Positions 59,562 to 64,000 of a DNA stretch of 64,000 nt are shown here, piece by piece; within the stretch, counting starts at the first letter, position 1, and each line of letters begins with the position of its first letter. A program made the translations under genes and the position numbers. The notes beneath the pieces are model-generated. The model made no database searches. It had not been told where the DNA came from and saw only the letters and a program-made list of their open reading frames with translations. Origin of the DNA: Spirilliplanes yamanashiensis (GTDB lineage: Bacteria; Actinomycetota; Actinomycetes; Mycobacteriales; Micromonosporaceae). Location of the stretch: the NCBI RefSeq assembly GCF_016863475.1, contig NZ_BOOY01000018.1, positions 1 to 64,000 of the forward strand. Direction: 5' to 3'.

Positions 59562-60668
59562 ATGGACGAGCGGTTCGCGGGCGTGGCGGAAGTGTTCGCG
59601 GAGAACCTGGCGAGCGGGGCGGACGTGGGCGCCTCGTTCTGCGTCACGGTGGACGGCGAGACGGTGGTCGACCTGTGGGGCGGGTTCGCCGACGAGGCCC
59701 GCACCCGCCCGTGGCGCGCGGACACCGTCGTAGGCGTGTACTCGACGACCAAGACCATGACGGCGCTGACGGCGCTGCTGGTCGCCGACCGCGGCGAGCT
59801 GGACTTCGCGGCGCCGGTGGCCCGCTACTGGCCGGAGTTCGCGGCCGGCGGCAAGGAGCGCGTCACGGTGGCCCAGCTGATGAGCCACTCGGCGGGCCTG
59901 TGCGGCTGGCGCGCGCCGATCACCCGCGACGACCTGTACGACTGGGACAAGGTGACGGCGCTGCTGGCCGCGCAGGAGCCGTTCTGGGAGCCGGGCACCG
60001 CGTCGGGCTATCACGCCATGACGCAGGGGTACCTGGTGGGCGAGGTGGTCCGCCGGATCACCGGGCGGTCGCTGGGCACGGTGTTCCGGGAGGAGATCGC
60101 CGCACCGCTGGGCGCCGACTTCTTCATCGGCCTGCCGGCGGCGCAGGACGCGCGCGTCGCGGAGCTGATCGCGCCGGACGGCCCGCCGCCGATGGGCGGC
60201 CCCGGCGTCAGTGAGCTGCAGGCGACCGTCGCGGGCAACCCGGAGCTGGACGTCCAGGTCACCCGGACCCGGGCCTGGCGCGGGGCGGAGATCCCGGCGG
60301 TCGGCGGCATCGGCAACGCCCGCGCGGTGGCCGGGATCCACGCGATCCTGGCGAACGGCGGCGTCGCGCGGGGGCGGCGGTTCCTGTCGGAGGCGGGGTG
60401 CCGGCGGGCGCTGGAGCCGCAGGTGGGAGGCGTCGACCTGGTCCTCGGCGTGCCGGTGCGGTTCGGGCTGGGGTTCGCGCTGGACACCGGGTTCATGCCG
60501 CACCCGGACACGCTCTTCTGGGGCGGCTACGGCGGCTCGCTGGCGATCGTCGACATGACGGCCCGCACCACCATCGCCTACGCCATGAACCGGATGTCCG
60601 GCACCACGACGGGCGACGACCGCGCCTTCGGCCTGGCGATGGCGTTCTGGGCGGCGTCGGCGGCCTGA
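59562..60668 (+). CDS. Serine beta-lactamase-like (class C / EstB-type) esterase
   Basis: A 368-residue protein without a signal peptide, so probably cytosolic. It has the SxxK motif STTK (Ser 61, Lys 64), a Tyr in GTASGYHAMTQGYL at the YxN position (Asn is replaced) and WGGYGGS where class C enzymes have KTG. FWEPGTASGYHAMTQGYLVG is typical of the esterase branch, so an esterase or transesterase is more likely than an antibiotic-hydrolysing enzyme. ATG 59562 lacks a clear ribosome-binding site. It converges with the broken oxidoreductase, 20 bp away. Confidence 0.85.
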   Translation: MDERFAGVAEVFAENLASGADVGASFCVTVDGETVVDLWGGFADEARTRPWRADTVVGVYSTTKTMTALTALLVADRGELDFAAPVARYWPEFAAGGKERVTVAQLMSHSAGLCGWRAPITRDDLYDWDKVTALLAAQEPFWEPGTASGYHAMTQGYLVGEVVRRITGRSLGTVFREEIAAPLGADFFIGLPAAQDARVAELIAPDGPPPMGGPGVSELQATVAGNPELDVQVTRTRAWRGAEIPAVGGIGNARAVAGIHAILANGGVARGRRFLSEAGCRRALEPQVGGVDLVLGVPVRFGLGFALDTGFMPHPDTLFWGGYGGSLAIVDMTARTTIAYAMNRMSGTTTGDDRAFGLAMAFWAASAA

Positions 60669-60687
60669 CCCGTGCGCGCGCCGCGGG

Positions 60688-62046
60688 TCAGGGACTCCGG
60701 TCGGCGGCCGCGGGGGCCCGCCGGGCCGCGCGCAGGACCCGCGCCACCATGGCCGGCCGGAGCAGGGTCGTCGCCGGTGCGAGGAGGTGCTGCACCCGCA
60801 GGATCGCGGCGACGACGTCGGCGGAGACGTGCGTGGCCCGCACGATGCGGCGCTGGTACCACTGGGTCACGGCCAGGCCGGGCGGCCGGGGCCCGGTGGT
60901 GCCGGCGTACGCGAAGTCGGTGGCGGCCGCCATGTCCCAGGCGACGGCGACGATGCGGGCGCTGCGGCGGTAGAAGGCGCGCACCGCCGCCGCGCCGGCG
61001 GAGCCGTGGCGGTCGAGGCACTCCCCCAGCGTGACGGCCTCCAGCGCGGCGACGGTCATGCCGTGGCCGTACACCGGGTTGAAGCTGCACACGGCGTCGC
61101 CGACGGCGACGTAGCCGGCGGGCACCCGGCGGAGCCGTTCGAAGTGCCGCCGGCGGCCGGCCGGGTACGATTACGCGACCGCCTCGCCCACCGGCTCGGT
61201 GCCGCGCAGCAGCTCGGCGATGGCCGGGTCGGGCAGCTCGTCGGCGAACCGCTGGAACCCCTCGGCGTCGGTCGGCGCGCGGTCGCCGTGGTAGCCGCCG
61301 AGGGTGACGAACCACCGGTCGCCCTCGACCGGGAAGGCGGCGCCGTACCGCCGGTGGTCGGGCGGGCTCTCCGCCGCGACGAGCATGCCGGGCCCGCCGA
61401 GCCGGTCGCACCGGCCGCGGACCAGCCGGGTGGTGTAGTGCATGCGCACGGTGACGACCGACTCGGGCGGGGCGGGGAAGCCCAGCTCGCGCAGCCAGCC
61501 GTCGGAGCGGCTGCCGCGCCCGCTGGCGTCGACGACCAGGGCGGCCGGCAGCCGCTCGCCGCCGGCCAGCTCGACGCCGTCGACCCGCTCGCCGGGGCGG
61601 CCGGTCAGGCCGGCGACGGCCGTCTCCGCGCGGACCTCCACGTTGGGCAGTGCCTGCAGCCGACGCCGCACGCAGGTCTCCAGCAGGGGCCGGCTCATGC
61701 AGAGCATCTCGATGCCGCTCTCGGCGCGGGCCCGGTGGCCGCCGAGCTGCCACACGATGGCGTCGCGGACCACGTCGATCCACCGCGCGCCCGCCTCGAC
61801 CAGCTCGGCGGTCAGGCCGGGGAACAGCCTCTCGAGGACCTCACGGCCCACCGCGAGCAGCACGTGCGGGTGGGCGCCCTGCGGCACGCCCCGGCGGCTG
61901 TCCGGCGTGGCGGGCAGGCTGTCGCGGTCGAGAACGGTCACCCGGGCGAACCGGTCCGCCAGCACCCGCGCGGCCGCCAGGCCGGCCATCCCCGCGCCGA
62001 TGACCACGGCGTCGCCGGCCGTCGCGGCCGGTGTCTGCTGCTGCAC
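60688..62046 (-). pseudogene. FAD-dependent oxidoreductase interrupted by an in-frame TAA
   Basis: The N-terminal part (from about GTG 62046) has the FAD motif VVIGAGMAGLAAARVLADRF and VVDASGRGSRSD, and runs to EPVGEAVA, then TAA (61171-61173). The same frame continues at once with SYPAGRRRHFERLRRVPAGY and VAVGDAVCSFNPVYGHGMTV, the conserved GD-box and C-terminal part, ending at 60688. One base change (TAC to TAA would do) turns a protein of about 452 residues into two fragments, neither with a complete FAD site. Otherwise the sequence is intact, so the mutation is recent, a sequencing error, or read through. It is downstream of manA in one unit. Confidence 0.85.
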
Positions 62047-62093
62047 GACGTGCAGCGTGCCAGCCCGCCCGCGGCCGTGTCCAGGAGCCGGGG

Positions 62094-63041
62094 TCAGGGC
62101 GCCGCCGACAGGCGGATCGCCTCCACCGGGCCGTCGAGGGCGAGCTCCCCGGCGGCGTACGGGACGAGCAGCGTGTCGCCGCGCCGCACCGCCCGGTCGT
62201 CGTCCGCGCCGCGCAGCCGACCCTGCCCGGCGACGACGACCAGGACGCCGAAGCCGCGCGGCACGCGGTCGCCGCCGCGCAGCCGGCTGGCGGCGAAGAA
62301 CTCGTCCGCCGCCGCGGGCAGCAGGCGGTCGCCGCCGCGCAGGGACTCCAGCCGCGCCGGGCTCCACGCCCGGCGGTCCACGCACTGCAGCGCCAGGTCG
62401 TAGCCGAGGCCCAGGTGGCCGTCGGCGAGCCCGAAGTCCTCGTACTCCAGCAGCACGGAGAAGTCGGTCGGTTCCTGGACCTCCACGAGCAGGATGCCGT
62501 CGCCGATGGCGTGCGGCAGCCCGGCCGGGCACAGGATCGCGTCGCCGGCCGCGACCGGGACGCGGTTGGTGGCCGCCAGCATGTCCTGCGTCCGCTGCCC
62601 GGCCACCCAGCCGGCCAGCTCCGCCGCCTCGACGTCGCGGGCGAAACCCAGGTGCACGTACGCGCCGGGGCGCGCCGAGACGATCACCCACGCCTCGGTC
62701 TTGCCGTACGGCGACGCCAGGTGCGCGGTGGCGAAGCGGCGGTCCGGGTGCGCGTGCAGCGGCAGGCGCTGGCCGGCGTCGAGCAACTTCACCAGGACGC
62801 CGGTGTCGGTGCGCCCCGGGCCCAGCCACCACCCGGGGTCGGCGGCGACCGCCTCGGCCAGCACCCGGCCGTCGGCCAGCGTGGACAGGCCGGCGGGCGC
62901 CAGCCCGAACCGGCTCGTCACCGAGCCCACCCAGTCCTCGGGCCGGTCGGGCGCGGCGGGCACGGTGCGGAACCCGGCGATGCGCCCGGCGCCCCGGTAG
63001 AACGTCGGCGGCTGGTTGGCGGGCAGGGTCTCGACGGTCAT
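62094..63041 (-). CDS. manA: Class I mannose-6-phosphate isomerase
   Basis: A 315-residue cupin-type isomerase converting mannose-6-phosphate and fructose-6-phosphate. Metal-binding motifs are visible: LPLHAHPDRRFA, YGKTEAWVIV and CPAGLPHAIGDGILLVEVQE. The length is near that of the short bacterial class I enzymes, and the C-terminal cupin half ends with VVAGQGRL and GDTLLVPYAA. GGAGGG precedes ATG 63041, which overlaps the kinase stop (ATGA). Pairing with a sugar kinase suggests entry of hexoses into glycolysis or GDP-mannose supply. Confidence 0.9.
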   Translation of the reverse strand: MTVETLPANQPPTFYRGAGRIAGFRTVPAAPDRPEDWVGSVTSRFGLAPAGLSTLADGRVLAEAVAADPGWWLGPGRTDTGVLVKLLDAGQRLPLHAHPDRRFATAHLASPYGKTEAWVIVSARPGAYVHLGFARDVEAAELAGWVAGQRTQDMLAATNRVPVAAGDAILCPAGLPHAIGDGILLVEVQEPTDFSVLLEYEDFGLADGHLGLGYDLALQCVDRRAWSPARLESLRGGDRLLPAAADEFFAASRLRGGDRVPRGFGVLVVVAGQGRLRGADDDRAVRRGDTLLVPYAAGELALDGPVEAIRLSAAP

Positions 63042-64000
63042 GGGTGATCCCTCCGGCGGGAGAGCGCGACGTCGGTGAGGAACCCGCCGACGAAGGTGTC
63101 GCCGAGCCCGACGGTGGTGGGGTCCGGCACGTCGAGCACGAACCCGGGGACGCAGCGGACCGCGTCGCCGAGCAGCGCTTCCAGCGCCGCCGCGAAGGCG
63201 GCCGACTCCGTGCGCCGCGGCCGCCGGCGCAGGGCCGCGACGTCGGCGTCGGTGAGGCCGTCGCCGTGGCTGTACCGGGCGGCGGCCATGACGGTGCCGG
63301 TGTCCAGGGCGCCGGCGTACCGCCCGGCGTCGCGCCCGTACGCCAGCGCCCAGTACCGGGTGTGCACCACCAGCGTCGGCGCCGGGATGAGCGCGTGCAC
63401 CGCGGCCAGCGCGGCCGCCACGTCGGCCGGCGACAGCAGGTCCACCGGGCGGCCCAGGTGCGCCTGCAGCTCGTCCTCGTTCATGCCGTACACGTCGATC
63501 GCGTCGAGCAGCGCGTCGCGGACCCGCCGGCTGAAGGCCGGCTCGTGGTACGCCGCGTCCTCGAAGTAGGTCACCGCGGACGGCGGGAGCTGCCGCATGT
63601 GCGAGCGCAGCTCGGCGAGCCGCGCGTCCAGGGCGGCTCGGTCGCGCATGGCGTTGAACCCGGAGATCAGGAAGATCTCCGCCGCCCGCAGCGCCGGGCC
63701 GAGCGCCTCGCTGAGCAGCATGGCCTCGTTGGCCGGGTCGTTGACGTAGATGAGCCGGTTCGGGTACGGCGCGGTGACGTCGATGTCGCCGGCCCGGACC
63801 CGCAGGCCCCGGTCGTACTGGACGATGAGGTGCGGGTAGTGGGTGTCCTCGGTGCCGCTGTCCAGGTACGCGGCGCCCGGCGGCAGCAGCCGGCGCACCG
63901 TGTCGTTGACGCTGACCAGGTGCAGGGTGGACGGCACCCCGAGCCGGCTCATGAGCAGCCCGGCCCGCACCGACGTGCCGCCGATGGTCGCCCGGTGCGG
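63038..64000 (-). CDS. ADP-dependent glucokinase/phosphofructokinase-like sugar kinase (5' partial)
   Basis: At least 320 residues, open at the right edge; the first residues in view are ATIGGTSVRAGLLMSRLG. It is a ribokinase-fold kinase: NRLIYVNDPANEAMLLSEAL, AEIFLISGFNAMRDR, AIDVYGMNEDELQ and the catalytic GLGDTFVGGFL near the end. The GMNEDEL block and the spacing recall ADP-dependent glucokinases and phosphofructokinases more than plain PfkB, but ADP use cannot be proven here. It is the promoter-proximal gene seen of the kinase-manA-oxidoreductase operon. Confidence 0.75.
   Translation of the reverse strand, partial: PHRATIGGTSVRAGLLMSRLGVPSTLHLVSVNDTVRRLLPPGAAYLDSGTEDTHYPHLIVQYDRGLRVRAGDIDVTAPYPNRLIYVNDPANEAMLLSEALGPALRAAEIFLISGFNAMRDRAALDARLAELRSHMRQLPPSAVTYFEDAAYHEPAFSRRVRDALLDAIDVYGMNEDELQAHLGRPVDLLSPADVAAALAAVHALIPAPTLVVHTRYWALAYGRDAGRYAGALDTGTVMAAARYSHGDGLTDADVAALRRRPRRTESAAFAAALEALLGDAVRCVPGFVLDVPDPTTVGLGDTFVGGFLTDVALSRRRDHP

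Noticed and set aside
1-64000. tRNA, rRNA, insertion sequences, prophage or att sites
   Set aside because: I found no transposase, integrase, terminal repeats or RNA-gene sequence; the relics seen are explained by local deletion and frameshift.

Overview
The window is very GC-rich (well over 70% by eye), with GTG/ATG starts, strong third-position GC bias and many 4-bp ATGA/GTGA gene overlaps. Gene content fits a filamentous actinobacterium: type VII secretion-associated proteins, a SARP/AfsR-type regulator, a wax ester synthase, DUF2202 and DUF302 proteins and an ADP-dependent sugar kinase. Micromonosporaceae or a close relative is my inference, not a proof. I see no rRNA, tRNA, CRISPR array, transposase or phage gene.

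Region 1 (1-33.6 kb) is a giant-protein locus. One open frame, open at the left edge, encodes at least 9,544 residues. Its layout in the window is: a Gly/Ala-rich hydrophobic segment; a Thr/Gly/Pro heptad tract; four large tandem modules built from caspase-like, papain/C39-like and a second Cys/His domain; a GT-B-like domain; further caspase-like copies; and a long tail of diverged alpha/beta repeats. It resembles the giant WXG100/type VII-secreted polymorphic-toxin-like proteins of actinobacteria. Catalytic residues are progressively lost towards the C-terminus. Downstream come a type VII secretion-associated (SseB-like) protein that overlaps it by 4 bp, two homologous uncharacterised genes placed tail to tail, and a 773-residue protein with a possible ADP-ribosyltransferase-like end.

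Region 2 (33.8-41.05 kb) is mixed. It holds a leaderless CAP-domain protein, a membrane-anchored ricin-B lectin, a relic of a DMT transporter, a dehalogenase-type hydrolase, a SARP-family regulator, a secreted Ig-like-repeat protein, a secreted thaumatin-like protein and a frameshifted DksA/TraR relic.

Region 3 (41.06-58.5 kb) looks like a dormancy or hypoxia gene island. It contains a universal stress protein, a ribosome-hibernation-type protein, a GH65 glycosidase/phosphorylase, a debranching-type glucosidase, a GT4 glycosyltransferase, a small zinc ribbon, an acyltransferase, a GyrI-like protein, an ABC exporter, a wax ester synthase/DGAT, a hydrolase-DUF2202-DUF302 operon and an OmpR-type two-component pair. 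Seven copies of a 14-bp palindrome-like box, GGGCCGRAnGnCCC, lie in its intergenic gaps, mostly 35-73 bp before start codons and pointing the same way relative to transcription. This suggests one shared regulon, comparable to the DosR/DevR regulon of mycobacteria.

Region 4 (58.5-64 kb) has a secreted carboxypeptidase-regulatory-domain protein, a serine beta-lactamase-like esterase, an FAD-dependent oxidoreductase broken by one in-frame TAA, a class I mannose-6-phosphate isomerase, and an ADP-dependent glucokinase/phosphofructokinase-like kinase cut by the right edge. The last three form one minus-strand operon.
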